Below, piece by piece: positions 45,501-55,907 of a stretch of 64,000 nt of DNA (within the stretch, counting starts at the first letter, position 1; each line of letters opens with the position of its first letter). This DNA comes from Strigamia acuminata. Taxonomy: Eukaryota; Arthropoda; Chilopoda; Geophilomorpha; Linotaeniidae. The DNA lies in the NCBI GenBank assembly GCA_949358305.1, contig OX442319.1, forward strand, positions 2,108,001-2,172,000, read 5' to 3'. The notes below the pieces were generated by a model, which did no database searches, was not told the origin of the DNA, and was given only the letters and a program-made list of their open reading frames with translations. The position numbers and the translations under genes are program-made.

Positions 45501-47323
45501 CCATTCTTGTTGAAACGGGCGCCACATCTTACAAATGGCGCTCTGTGGGTGGAAATAACCCTTTCAGCAACTGGCGACGAGAAGAACATCTCCGCAAAGA
45601 CCAAGTCCCGGGCCAGATAAAAATCGATGTTTATTATTTCCCGAAGCCCGGTGTTCGTTTACGCTCCAAATCCGATATCCAAAAGTATTGCGATAAAGAG
45701 GGAATTCTTTACGACGATGATCTATTCTACTTCGGAAACATCGAGCACCAATTACCCGTCATGCCGGCACTTCGTCACCGAGTTCATTTCTGCCGTCGAG
45801 AACCAGGGTCGTACGCAGAGGCTGTCAAGTTTCCGGATGCCCCCAAGTGGCAGGAAGCTATCGACGAAGAATTGGGAACCTTCAAGAAACGCGAGGTTTA
45901 CCAAGAAGTTCCGAAGCCTCCGAACACGACAATCCTCGGCTGCAAATGGTTGTTCAAATTAAAAACCGACACCTCCGGACAAATTACTCGTTACCGCGCC
46001 CGATTAGTCGCGCAAGGCTTTCGGCAGACTCTCGGCGTGGACTATGACGAGGTCTTCAGCCCGGTTGTAAACTTCGTGCTCATCCGATTCTTCTTCTGTC
46101 TACTCGTCATTCTACAAAGGTGGAAAGACGCGCACTTGGACGTAAAGTGCGCGTATCTTTACGGGGAATTGGAGCATCGAGTTTACATGCGGATTCCGGC
46201 CGGCGCTCATTGCTCGAACCCCGACAACGTCTGGCTTCTCATTAAATCACTGTACGGTCTTCACCAATCTGGCCGTCAGTGGTATGAGAAGCTGGATGAA
46301 ACGTTACGAGGACTCGGATTTCGAAAACTTCCAGCGTGTAACTGCGTTTATATATTTGGGACATCGGCCGTGATGCTTGTCTACGTGGATGACATCGTTC
46401 TTTTCTACTCGACGGACAGCATCTTGGATCGAATTATTCGGCTGATATCATCGAAATTCGAAATCGTCAACCTCGGGCCCATCTCCAGATTGCTTGGTGT
46501 CGAATTCATAAGAACCGCGGGGAGGGTGTTCATCATTCAGCGGTCTTATATCGACAAAATCATCAAGAAGTTCGAGGTTTCTGCCGACAGAATGATCAAA
46601 ATCCCCGTTACACCTGGAACGACATTGAAGAAAGGATCCACCGAAAATCTCTCCGACTTCCCATATCGGTCATTAATCGGATCACTTTTATTCCTCGCCT
46701 CTCGAACTCGTCCGGACATTCTCTATTCCGTCATCGCGTTATCCCAGTATAACAATTGTTATAACAAGACTCATATTCGCGCACTTCTCCAAGTTCTTCG
46801 ATATGTCGCGAATACACCCGATCTCGCGATTGAATTGTCCGGATGCACGACAAGCCAGTTATGGGCATTCACCGACGCTTCTTGGGCCTCCGACACCGAA
46901 ACATCGCTCAGCTTCGGGGGATTCATCACGTACATCGGAAACGTCCCCATCGGTTGGTCGTGTAAGAAACAGTCTTCGGTTGCGTGCTCGACGATGGAAA
47001 CGGAGTTCATCGCCCTCGTCGAGTGCGTAAAGGAACTCTACTGGCTTGATCACGTCTTTTCGCAACTCCCGCATTTGAACCGCATTTCCCGTCCCATCGT
47101 CTATTCGGATGCGCTGGCGTCCATCCAGTTCATGTCCAACGACGTGGAAAACGCGAAGACCAAACACATTCGTGTGAAGTATCACTGGTTGCGGGAGTGG
47201 TATGTGGCAAAAATATTCGAATTACGGAAAATCCCGGGTGATGATAACGTAGCGGACATTTTCACCAAATGGCTACCATCTGATCGACTTCGGAAGCTCA
47301 CTTCGGGAATCTTCTGCCAGTAA
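42533..47323 (+). CDS. Copia Gag-Pol polyprotein, family 1 copy 1 (1596 aa)
   Basis: A single ORF starting at an ATG in gatcATGcag, the same gATCATG context as family 2. Order: copia-type Gag (about 1-200); zinc knuckle C230-C233-H238-C243 followed by an Arg/Ser-rich tail; protease with D319-C-G; Pro-rich linker (about 440-550); integrase with H561/H566/C595/C598 and D626, D689, E725; acidic and Pro-rich spacer (about 850-990); MBD-like segment about 1000-1070; reverse transcriptase with D1203 and YVDD at 1284-1287; RNase H with D1448, E1489, D1526. It is intact. It differs from copy 2 at four residues: H260 (R), D366 (N), S1047 (P), R1196 (G). R1196 is G in both other polyproteins, so it is derived here. 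The nested element in the 5' LTR may silence this copy (inference). Confidence 0.96.
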   Translation: MQKSSELSMTRVPILAVGNYEMWARSMKMLLKSESLWHHVTEEDEEEIKKTADPKELKKHKRRKDKALGLIYGFVSEPKKSALDNCNTPKEAWDTLAKIYAPSSRARKAALRREFLGLRLEKGEEMADFLGRVDYHVQKLKDIGEKTSADHHAYQYLDLLPPEYSQVSFSIYHWEDDKFKPQTVSEQLLSEYMRQGAYTSRDHTSTSSQAYATDQTRSRSRNRPLSSIKCFNCDQMGHYANKCPEPRRSRNSNPSASLQHPSRSKSRNRGKNKSNKSNDGRPRGSSQARRDANFFVNAPPQITEMPAAHFMQSHEWIVDCGATDHISHVASWFTDFVKVVPFDVELGQGTSQVTGKGTVQIQTNIDGCLCVVNLRDVFYAPNFEANLISVSKIDKNEFHIHVYKGEVNVFKSDIQHSVLRAKEKGGLYYVDGLSPPVTSVTNVISTSQSPPPVQTLVTVEEDFVKVPKPRKKPKERALTDFRLEFPPLTQETQSLPVPKSPPVPTPVPNSPTQANPTAPSPSQTFAEVLQTIPFLKTPPPKVNQKKVAAPTAKKDATGIWHSRLGHLHTNAMKLLAANDQVYGIEPAEVAKELTCNHCRVAKSTRASHKPDEHPMTSKALDLLHMDLWGPHPVNSFGGARYIFTIIDDATRYTWMFPLAQKSQTFECFKDFVSRIERVADTRVKAIRTDQGGEFMSNEFTDYLRKSGIQGQRTNPASPQMNGTAERINRTMADFMRATLDETKLPEELWAEIAVSFSYIKNRCPHSRIKNEVPYILWRQRALSVRHLRRLGSKCWVHYTAPGRNKLAPRAWEGFLVGYAVGTRGYRVWNPVDNKVVESIHVKIDERQSYRRSQRPSQPTFEESFQPGPRASTTPPSHVKFDDTIQYSTWSTGPDSDDPDSSDYDSDDSAPPRAPPPGIQSPPPGRQSPVLGAQAMPPIDVMADLILPKLRPDTSTGTTPTGTPTNTPPGSPTRLVTARRGSAPTRTAEQPILVETGATSYKWRSVGGNNPFSNWRREEHLRKDQVPGQIKIDVYYFPKPGVRLRSKSDIQKYCDKEGILYDDDLFYFGNIEHQLPVMPALRHRVHFCRREPGSYAEAVKFPDAPKWQEAIDEELGTFKKREVYQEVPKPPNTTILGCKWLFKLKTDTSGQITRYRARLVAQGFRQTLGVDYDEVFSPVVNFVLIRFFFCLLVILQRWKDAHLDVKCAYLYGELEHRVYMRIPAGAHCSNPDNVWLLIKSLYGLHQSGRQWYEKLDETLRGLGFRKLPACNCVYIFGTSAVMLVYVDDIVLFYSTDSILDRIIRLISSKFEIVNLGPISRLLGVEFIRTAGRVFIIQRSYIDKIIKKFEVSADRMIKIPVTPGTTLKKGSTENLSDFPYRSLIGSLLFLASRTRPDILYSVIALSQYNNCYNKTHIRALLQVLRYVANTPDLAIELSGCTTSQLWAFTDASWASDTETSLSFGGFITYIGNVPIGWSCKKQSSVACSTMETEFIALVECVKELYWLDHVFSQLPHLNRISRPIVYSDALASIQFMSNDVENAKTKHIRVKYHWLREWYVAKIFELRKIPGDDNVADIFTKWLPSDRLRKLTSGIFCQ
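45530..45742 (+). other. MBD-like segment in family 1 Pol, copy 1 (aa 1000-1070)
   Basis: W1014, D1032-V-Y-Y, P1037/P1039-G, R1042-L-R1044-S-K, Y1052 and F1065-Y-F1067 follow the MBD pattern with the same spacing as MeCP2 (W to D about 18, D to R 12). The first Arg finger (GRxAG in family 2) is absent. Residue 1047 is S here and P in copy 2; RSKP is common in MBD proteins. Confidence 0.62.
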
Positions 47324-47570
47324 CCGACTATGACATCTTTATTTTCCATCGTATTTTCGGACATTCTTTAGTTATTTTACCCGAATTCGAGGTTTTATCG
47401 TGTAGTTAGATTGGGAATTCCGAGCTTAGTCAAGTGATGTAAACGACAGTACCCGACACAATAATTCCGAAATTTATAATTTATTTTTTAATCAGACACC
47501 GTAAAGTCCCGTGTTCTGCTTTATTTATTCCCAGATCAATTGTAAATCCATATTAGATCATGGGGGGATT
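47324..47570 (+). other. Family 1 copy 1, 3' untranslated region with polypurine tract
   Basis: 247 bp without an ORF of note. It ends in ATGGGGGGATT (47560-47570), the likely polypurine tract, directly before the 3' LTR. Confidence 0.8.
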
Positions 47571-48116
47571 TGTTGATGTGTAAAACATCATTTGATCTGA
47601 TATGGATCCTATTCTATTAATTTATTAATATGTTTCTAGTTATATATTCTCGTATTATTGTTTTACAATGTTTATATCGATTAGTTATATCGTTATTCCA
47701 TATTTCCTTTAATCCGTGCTTGAATGCACGATGCTATGTTCTTTTAGTTGTGTTTGACATTAAGCACGTTGCAGTTGCTATCTGTTTGTGCTTATAGTGT
47801 ATTATTCCGCCACTAGTTGGCGTTACTGTTGTATTCTGTTATCCAAGATGGCGACGGCCATGACTTTCAGCCAGCCTCTTGTTTTTCATGCAATTATGGA
47901 CTCCTACGTGAGTATTTTCGTTGATATTAAATTTATTTGATGCTTTTAAGCATTCAGTGTTCTTTGTTACGGCATATAAGTGCTTTGCACGGCCGTTTTT
48001 GGTCTGAATTATCGGTCTGGTTAATTCCGATAATCGTAGCCGCCATTTGCGATTTGACCACTCGTTTTTCCTTAGTTTGCACGATAATTCGTGCCAGTTT
48101 TTCGTCCTCTGCTACA
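47571..48116 (+). repeat. Family 1 copy 1, 3' LTR (546 bp)
   Basis: TGTTGATGTG to CTGCTACA. It differs from its 5' partner at three sites (attctatt versus attttatt; tttatttgatg versus tttattttatg; gtagccgcc versus gtagctgcc). The same three differences separate the LTRs of copy 2. Confidence 0.96.
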
Positions 48117-48161
48117 AGTACTTGGATGGGTGACCGCCTGGGAATCCCAGATGTCGTTCTC
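48117..48161 (+). pseudogene. 5S gene, 3' part after copia copy 1
   Basis: Positions +74 to +118, starting with the duplicated AGTAC (48117-48121, the right target site duplication). It completes the 5' part at 33842-33919. It keeps the C box and terminator but not the A box. Confidence 0.95.
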
Positions 48162-48245
48162 TTCGTTTTTATTTTTTTACTTTTTGCATTTTCAATTTTG
48201 TTTGCTGAGTGTGCATTATTACTAAAATTCACAGCTTGTACTGAT

Positions 48246-48565
48246 GTGAACGACCATACCACGCTGAAAACACCGGTTCTCGTCCGATCCCCGAAGTTAA
48301 GCAGCATCAGGTCTGGTTAGTACTTGGATGGGTGACCGCCTGGGAATCCCAGATGTCGTTCTCTTCGTTTTTATTTTTTTACTTTTTGCATTTTCAATTT
48401 TGTTTGCTGAGTGTGCATTATTACTAAAATTCACAGCTTGTACTGATGTGAACGACCATACCACGCTGAAAACACCGGTTCTCGTCCGATCCCCGAAGTT
48501 AAGCAGCATCGGGTCTGGTTAGTACTTATATGGGTGACCGCCTGGGAATCCCAGATGTCGTTCTC
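48246..48565 (+). rRNA. 5S rRNA genes, 2 copies
   Basis: Genes at 48246-48363 (G64A, gcatcagg) and 48448-48565 (acttatatggg, G81A and G82T in the C box). Both carry changes in the helix II partner or the internal promoter and may be weak copies. Confidence 0.92.
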
Positions 48566-48649
48566 TTCGTTTTTATTTTTTTACTTTTTGCATTTTCAAT
48601 TTTGTTTGCTGATCATTCAGTATAACTAAAATTATTAGCTCTTACTGAT

Positions 48650-48717
48650 GTGAATGACCATACCATGCTGAAAACACCGGTTCTCGTCCGATCCCCGAAG
48701 TTAAGCAGCATCGGGTC
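48650..48717 (+). pseudogene. 5S gene, 5' part, interrupted by foldback element
   Basis: Positions +1 to +68, with gtgaatgacc (C6T) and T17. The last nine bases, catcgggtc (48709-48717), are duplicated after the element. Confidence 0.94.
48709..48717 (+). repeat. Target site duplication CATCGGGTC (foldback element, left)
   Basis: Nine bases at 5S +60 to +68, repeated at 49585-49593. Extending by one base breaks the match, so the duplication is 9 bp. Confidence 0.92.
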
Positions 48718-48973
48718 GCATATTGGCAGAACATACCCGATTTCGGCAATGGGAGGCGGAGTTGCCAATTTCGGCCAATCAGGATAGGCCCCTGCAAATG
48801 TGGTGGGAATCCCCTTAGCTCAACACTCAACACTCGGAAAATTCGACTGAGACAATCACATTATCGACAATCATCAGGTAAAAAAACAGAGTTTCAAATA
48901 TTAATTAAACAATTGATGTAGTCAGTGTAAATGTTTATTGTTACGAAGCAAATTACAAAATGGCAACTGGTTT
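48718..48973 (+). repeat. Left terminal inverted repeat (256 bp)
   Basis: Inverse of 49329-49584, except two substitutions (ggcccctgc versus ggcctctgc; aacactcgg versus aacacgcgg when read from the other end). Confidence 0.92.
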
Positions 48974-49105
48974 TCTCTGCGTACACGCTTGCACACAACA
49001 CATGTTCAATGCTAATTTTATGTTATTTATTTTATATTGATTTGGTCAATTTTAACTGCTGGTTTTAACCATCTGAATTTTAAAAATGGCAACTGGTTTT
49101 CTCTG
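48957..49105 (+). repeat. Direct repeat inside the foldback element
   Basis: A 23-bp word beginning aaaatggcaactgg occurs at 48957-48979 and again at 49083-49105. It overlaps the inner end of the left TIR, so its inverse also occurs in the right TIR. Confidence 0.85.
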
Positions 49106-49127
49106 TGTTTAGACATGAAACCACGCA

Positions 49128-49190
49128 CGTGTTGCTACTCTGTCGCCACTCTACATGTTAGGACGACTCGCTAGTCAGAGTAGCAACACG
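49128..49190. repeat. Internal inverted repeat of the foldback element
   Basis: cgtgttgctactctg (49128-49142) and its inverse (49176-49190) enclose a 33-nt loop, giving a small hairpin in the centre of the large one. Confidence 0.88.
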
Positions 49191-49328
49191 TACGTGTTAC
49201 AACTCGCTACCCACAGTAGTTTTGCATTGTATTCTACAAATTTGAACAGTAATCTAACTTTATTTTGAATTTATAAAGTTATTTATCATTCTTTTTTTAT
49301 TTTTTTTATTTTTTAAATGGTTTTTCTG

Positions 49329-49584
49329 AAACCAGTTGCCATTTTGTAATTTGCTTCGTAACAATAAACATTTACACTGACTACATCAATTGTTTAATTA
49401 ATATTTGAAACTCTGTTTTTTTACCTGATGATTGTCGATAATGTGATTGTCTCAGTCGAATTTTCCGCGTGTTGAGTGTTGAGCTAAGGGGATTCCCACC
49501 ACATTTGCAGAGGCCTATCCTGATTGGCCGAAATTGGCAACTCCGCCTCCCATTGCCGAAATCGGGTATGTTCTGCCAATATGC
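49329..49584 (-). repeat. Right terminal inverted repeat (256 bp)
   Basis: Inverse of 48718-48973; see the left repeat for the two mismatches. Confidence 0.92.
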
Positions 49585-49643
49585 CATCGGGTCTAGTTAG
49601 TACTTGGATGGGTGACCGCCTGGGAATCCCAGATGTCGTTCTC
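49585..49643 (+). pseudogene. 5S gene, 3' part after foldback element
   Basis: Positions +60 to +118, beginning with the duplicated catcgggtc. It reads gtctagttag (G70A) where other copies have gtctggttag. Confidence 0.94.
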
Positions 49644-49727
49644 TTCGTTTTTATTTTTTTACTTTTTGCATTTTCAATTTTGTTTGCTGAGTGTGCATTA
49701 TTACTAAAATTCACAGCTTGTACTGAT

Positions 49728-52700
49728 GTGAACGACCATACCACGCTGAAAACACCGGTTCTCGTCCGATCCCCGAAGTTAAGCAGCATCGGGTCTGGTT
49801 AGTACTTGGATGGGTGACCGCCTGGGAATCCCAGATGTCGTTCTCTTCGTTTTTATTTTTTTACTTTTTGCATTTTCAATTTTGTTTGCTGAGTGTGCAT
49901 TATTACTAAAATTCGCAGCTTGTACTGATGTGAACGACCATACCACGCTGAAAACACCGGTTCTCGTCCGATCCCCGAAGTTAAGCAGCATCGGGTCTGG
50001 TTAGTACTTGGATGGGTGACTGCCTGGGAATCCCAGATGTCGTTCTCTTCGTTTTTATTTTTTTACTTTTTGCATTTTCAATTTTGTTTGCTGAGTGTGC
50101 ATTATTACTAAAATTCACAGCTTGTACTGATGTGAACGACCATACCACGCTGAAAACACCGGTTCTCGTCCGATCCCCGAAGTTAAGCAGCATCGGGTCT
50201 GGTTAGTACTTGGATGGGTGACCGCCTGGGAATCCCAGATGTCGTTCTCTTCGTTTTTATTTTTTTACTTTTTGCATTTTCAATTTTGTTTGCTGAGTGT
50301 GCATTATTACTAAAATTCGCAGCTTGTACTGATGTGAACGACCATACAACGCTGAAAACACCGGTTCTCGTCCGATCCCCGAAGTTAAGCAGCATCGGGT
50401 CTGGTTAGTACTTGGATGGGTGACCGCCTGGGAATCCCAGATGTCGTTCTCTTCGTTTTTATTTTTTTACTTTTTGCATTTTCAATTTTGTTTGCTGAGT
50501 GTGCATTATTACTAAAATTCACAGCTTGTACTGATGTGAACGACCATACCATGCTGAAAACACCGGTTCTCGTCCGATCCCCGAAGTTAAGCAGCATCGG
50601 GTCTGGTTAGTACTTGGATGGGTGACCGCCTGGGAATCCCAGATGTCGTTCTCTTCGTTTTTATTTTTTTACTTTTTGCATTTTCAATTTTGTTTGCTGA
50701 TCATTCAGTATAACTAAAATTATTAGCTCTTACTGATGTGAACGACCATACCATGCTGAAAACACCGGTTCTCGTCCGATCCCCGAAGTTAAGCAGCATC
50801 GGGTCTGGTTAGTACTTGGATGGGTGACCGCCTGGGAATCCCAGATGTCGTTCTCTTCGTTTTTATTTTTTTACTTTTTGCATTTTCAATTTTGTTTGCT
50901 GAGTGTGCATTATTACTAAAATTCGCAGCTTGTACTGATGTGAACGACCATACCACGCTGAAAACACCGGTTCTCGTCCGATCCCCGAAGTTAAGCAGCA
51001 TCGGGTCTGGTTAGTACTTGGATGGGTGACCGCCTGGGAATCCCAGATGTCGTTCTCTTCGTTTTTATTTTTTTACTTTTTGCATTTTCAATTTTGTTTG
51101 CTGAGTGTGCATTATTACTAAAATTCGCAGCTTGTACTGATGTGAACGACCATACCACGCTGAAAACACCGGTTCTCGTCCGATCCCCGAAGTTAAGCAG
51201 CATCGGGTCTGGTTAGTACTTGGATGGGTGACCGCCTGGGAATCCCAGATGTCGTTCTCTTCGTTTTTATTTGTTTACTTTTTGCATTTTCAATTTTGTT
51301 TGCTGATCATTCAGTATAACTAAAATTATTAGCTCTTACTGATGTGATCGACCATACCATGCTGAAAACACCGGTTCTCGTCCGATCCCCGAAGTTAAGC
51401 AGCATCGGGTCTGGTTAGTACTTGGATGGGTGACCGCCTGGGAATCCCAGATGTCGTTCTCTTCGTTTTTATTTTTTTACTTTTTGCATTTTCAATTTTG
51501 TTTGCTGAGTGTGCATTATTACTAAAATTCACAGCCTGTACTGATGTGAACGACTATACCACGCTGAAAACACCGGTTCTCGTCCGATCCCCGAAGTTAA
51601 GCAGCATCGGGTCTGGTTAGTACTTGGATGGGTGACCGCCTTGGAATCCCAGATGTCGTTCTCTTCGTTTTTATTTTTTTACTTTTTGCATTTTCAATTT
51701 TGTTTGCTGATCATTCAGTATAACTAAAATTATTAGCTCTTACTGATGTAAACGACCATACCATGCTGAAAACACCGGTTCTCGTCCGATCCCCGAAGTT
51801 AAGCAGCATCGGGTCTGGTTAGTACTTGGATGGGTGACCGCCTGGGAATCCCAGATGTCGTTCTCTTCGTTTTTATTTTTTTACTTTTTGCATTTTCAAT
51901 TTTGTTTGCTGAGTGTGCATTATTACTAAAATTCACAGCTTGTACTGATGTGAACGACCATACCACGCTGAAAACACCGGTTCTCGTCCGATCCCCGAAG
52001 TTAAGCAGCATCGGGTCTGGTTAGTACTTGGATGGGTGACCGCCTGGGAATCCCAGATGTCGTTCTCTTCGTTTTTATTTTTTTACTTTTTGCATTTTCA
52101 ATTTTGTTTGCTGATCATTCAGTATAACTAAAATTATTAGCTCTTACTGATGTGAACGACCATACCATGCTGAAAACACCGGTTCTCGTCCGATCCCCGA
52201 AGTTAAGCAGCATCGGGTCTGGTTAGTACTTGGATGGGTGACCGCCTGGGAATCCCAGATGTCGTTCTCTTCGTTTTTATTTTTTTACTTTTTGCATTTT
52301 CAATTTTGTTTGCTGATCATTCAGTATAACTAAAATTATTAGCTCTTACTGATGTGAACGACCATACCATGCTGAAAACACCGGTTCTCGTCCGATCCCC
52401 GAAGTTAAGCAGCATCGGGTCTGGTTAGTACTTGGATGGGTGACCGCCTGGGAATCCCAGATGTCGTTCTCTTCGTTTTTATTTTTTTACTTTTTGCATT
52501 TTCAATTTTGTTTGCTGAGTGTGCATTATTACTAAAATTCACAGCTTGTACTGATGTGAACGACCATACCACGCTGAAAACACCGGTTCTCGTCCGATCC
52601 CCGAAGTTAAGCAGCATCGGGTCTGGTTAGTACTTGGATGGGTGACCGCCTGGGAATCCCAGATGTCGTTCTCTTCGTTTTTATTTTTTTACTTTTTGCA

Positions 52701-53885
52701 TTTTCAATTTTGTTTGCTGAGTGTGCATTATTACTAAAATTCAGAGCTTGTACTGATGTGAACGACCATACCACGCTGAAAACACCGGTTCTCGTCCGAT
52801 CCCCGAAGTTAAGCAGCATCGGGTCTGGTTAGTACTTGGATGGGTGACCGCCTAGGAATCCCAGATGTCGTTCTCTTCGTTTTTATTTTTTTACTTTTTG
52901 CATTTTCAATTTTGTTTGCTGATCATTCAGTATAACTAAAATTATTAGCTCTTACTGATGTGAACGACCATACCATGCTGAAAAAACCGGTTCTCGTCCG
53001 ATCCCCGAAGTTAAGCAGCATCAAGTCTGGTTAGTACTTGGATGGGTGACTGCCTGGGAATCCCAGATGTCGTTCTCTTCGTTTTTATTTTTTTACTTTT
53101 TGCATTTTCAATTTTGTTTGCTGAGTGTGCATTATTACTAAAATTCACAGCTTGTACTGATGTGAACGACCATACCACGCTGAAAACACCGGTTCTCGTC
53201 CGATCCCCGAAGTTAAGCAGCATCGGGTCTGGTTAGTACTTGGATGGGTGACCGCCTGGGAATCCCAGATGTCGTTCTCTTCGTTTTTATTTTTTTACTT
53301 TTTGCATTTTCAATTTTGTTTGCTGATCATTCAGTATAACTAAAATTATTAGCTCTTACTGATGTGAACGACCATACCATGCTGAAAACACCGGTTCTCG
53401 TCCGATCCCCGAAGTTAAGCAGCATCGGGTCTGGTTAGTACTTGGATGGGTGACCGCCTGGGAATCCCAGATGTCGTTCTCTTCGTTTTTATTTTTTTAC
53501 TTTTTGCATTTTCAATTTTGTTTGCTGAGTGTGCATTATTACTAAAATTCACAGCTTGTACTGATGTGAACGACCATACCACGCTGAAAACACCGGTTCT
53601 CGTCCGATCCCCGAAGTTAAGCAGCATCGGGTCTGGTTAGTACTTGGATGGGTGACCGCCTGGGAATCCCAGATGTCGTTCTCTTCGTTTTTATTTTTTT
53701 ACTTTTTGCATTTTTAATTTTGTTTGCTGATCATTCAGTATAACTAAAATTATTAGCTCTTACTGATGTGAACGACCATACCATGCTGAAAACACCGGTT
53801 CTCGTCCGATCCCCGAAGTTAAGCAGCATCGGGTCTGGTTAGTACTTGGATGGGTGACCGCCTGGGAATCCCAGATGTCGTTCTC
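49728..53885 (+). rRNA. 5S rRNA genes, 21 tandem copies
   Basis: Complete genes start at 49728 and then every 202 nt to 53768. Variants: 50334 reads ccatacaacg (C15A); 50536 has T17 after a class A spacer; 51344 begins gtgatcgacc; 51546 reads gactatacc and follows cacagcctg; 52758 carries G97A; 52960 reads catcaagtc. Confidence 0.94.
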
Positions 53886-54862
53886 TTCGTTTTTATTTTT
53901 TTACTTTTTGCATTTTCAATTTTGTTTGCTGAGTGTGTGCATTATTACTAAAATTCACAGCTTGTACTGATGTGAACGACCATACCACGCTGAAAACACC
54001 GGTTCTCGTCCGATCCCCGAAGTTAAGCAGCATCGGGTCTGGTTAGTACTTGGATGGGTGACCGCCTGGGAATCCCAGATGTCGTTCTCTTCGTTTTTAT
54101 TTTTTTACTTTTTGCATTTTCAATTTTGTTTGCTGAGTGTGCATTATTACTAAAATTCGCAGCTTGTACTGATGTGAACGACCATACCACGCTGAAAACA
54201 CCGGTTCTCGTCCGATCCCCGAAGTTAAGCAGCATCGGGTCTGGTTAGTACTTGGATGGGTGACCGCCTGGGAATCCCAGATGTCGTTCTCTTCGTTTTT
54301 ATTTGTTTACTTTTTGCATTTTCAATTTTGTTTGCTGATCATTCAGTATAACTAAAATTATTAGCTCTTACTGATGTGATCGACCATACCATGCTGAAAA
54401 CACCGGTTCTCGTCCGATCCCCGAAGTTAAGCAGCATCGGGTCTGGTTAGTACTTGGATGGGTGACCGCCTGGGAATCCCAGATGTCGTTCTCTTCGTTT
54501 TTATTTTTTTACTTTTTGCATTTTCAATTTTGTTTGCTGAGTGTGCATTATTACTAAAATTCACAGCCTGTACTGATGTGAACGACTATACCACGCTGAA
54601 AACACCGGTTCTCGTCCGATCCCCGAAGTTAAGCAGCATCGGGTCTGGTTAGTACTTGGATGGGTGACCGCCTTGGAATCCCAGATGTCGTTCTCTTCGT
54701 TTTTATTTTTTTACTTTTTGCATTTTCAATTTTGTTTGCTGATCATTCAGTATAACTAAAATTATTAGCTCTTACTGATGTGAACGACCATACCATGCTG
54801 AAAACACCGGTTCTCGTCCGATCCCCGAAGTTAAGCAGCATCGGGTCTGGTTAGTACTTGGA
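50820..54862 (+). repeat. Higher-order duplication, about 15 units apart
   Basis: A group of rare markers at 51271 (tatttgttta), 51347 (gtgatcgacc), 51535 (cagcctg) and 51553 (gactatacc) recurs 3032 bp later at about 54303, 54379, 54567 and 54585. The extra two bases come from a gagtgtgtgc spacer variant at about 53934. Confidence 0.8.
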
Positions 54863-55907
54863 TGGGTGACCGCCTGGGAATCCCAGATGTCGTTCTCTTC
54901 GTTTTTATTTTTTTACTTTTTGCATTTTCAATTTTGTTTGCTGATCATTCAGTATAACTAAAATTATTAGCTCTTACTGATGTGAACGACCATACCACGC
55001 TGAAAACACCGGTTCTCGTCCGATCCCCGAAGTTAAGCAGCATCGGGTCTGGTTAGTACTTGGATGGGTGACCGCCTTGGAATCCCAGATGTCGTTCTCT
55101 TCGTTTTTATTTTTTTACTTTTTGCATTTTCAATTTTGTTTGCTGATCATTCAGTATAACTAAAATTATTAGCTCTTACTGATGTGAACGACCATACCAT
55201 GCTGAAAACACCGGTTCTCGTCCGATCCCCGAAGTTAAGCAGCATCGGGTCTGGTTAGTACTTGGATGGGTGACCGCCTGGGAATCCCAGATGTCGTTCT
55301 CTTCGTTTTTTTTTTTTTACTTTTTGCATTTTCAATTTTGTTTGCTGAGTGTGCATTATTACTAAAATTCACAGCTTGTACTGATGTGAACGACCATACC
55401 ACGCTGAAAACACCGGTTCTCGTCCGATCCCCGAAGTTAAGCAGCATCGGGTCTGGTTAGTACTTGGATGGGTGACCGCCTGGGAATCCCAGATGTCGTT
55501 CTCTTCGTTTTTATTTTTTTACTTTTTGCATTTTCAATTTTGTTTGCTGATCATTCAGTATAACTAAAATTATTAGCTCTTACTGATGTGAACGACCATA
55601 CCATGCTGAAAACACCGGTTCTCGTCCGATCCCCGAAGTTAAGCAGCATCGGGTCTGGTTAGTACTTGGATGGGTGACCGCCTGGGAATCCCAGATGTCG
55701 TTCTCTTCGTTTTTATTTTTTTACTTTTTGCATTTTCAATTTTGTTTGCTGAGTGTGCATTATTACTAAAATTCACAGCTTGTACTGATGTGAACGACCA
55801 TACCATGCTGAAAACACCGGTTCTCGTCCGATCCCCGAAGTTAAGCAGCATCGGGTCTGGTTAGTACTTGGATGGGTGACCGCCTGGGAATCCCAGATGT
55901 CGTTTTC
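53972..55907 (+). rRNA. 5S rRNA genes, 10 tandem copies
   Basis: Complete genes start at 53972 and then every 202 nt to 55790. The gene at 54982 has C17 after a class B spacer; that at 55790 has T17 after a class A spacer and ends gtcgttttc. The terminator after 55184 is an uninterrupted T-run, as at about 32550. Confidence 0.94.

Larger units (their letters stand above)
33920..48116 (+). mobile_element. Ty1/copia LTR retrotransposon, family 1, copy 1 (contains nested element)
   Basis: Without the nested insertion the element is 7187 bp: 546-bp LTRs beginning TGTTG and ending CTACA, a PBS for initiator-Met tRNA, a 1.06-kb leader, one 1596-aa Gag-Pol ORF, a 247-bp 3' region and a purine tract before the 3' LTR. 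It is in the same orientation as the 5S genes and flanked by AGTAC duplications. The 5' LTR is split after 268 bp by the family 2 element. The two LTRs differ at three positions (T/C near LTR position 42, T/G and T/C in the right half). It is a duplicate of the element at 56070-63255. Confidence 0.96.
48718..49584. mobile_element. Foldback/MULE-like non-autonomous DNA transposon (867 bp)
   Basis: The element starts gcatattggcagaacat and ends with its exact inverse. Terminal inverted repeats are 256 bp each with two mismatches seen. The 9-bp target duplication fits Mutator-like elements (8-11 bp); other long-TIR superfamilies cannot be excluded. The 355-bp centre has no coding frame of note but holds a direct repeat of the TIR inner end and a 15-bp inverted repeat. 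No transposase is present, so it would depend on one supplied in trans. Confidence 0.88.

Noticed and set aside
44187-46047. ORFs of 60-115 codons on the minus strand and in other frames within Gag-Pol
   Set aside because: Shadows of the long polyprotein frame; the same set appears in both family 1 copies and none resembles a known protein.
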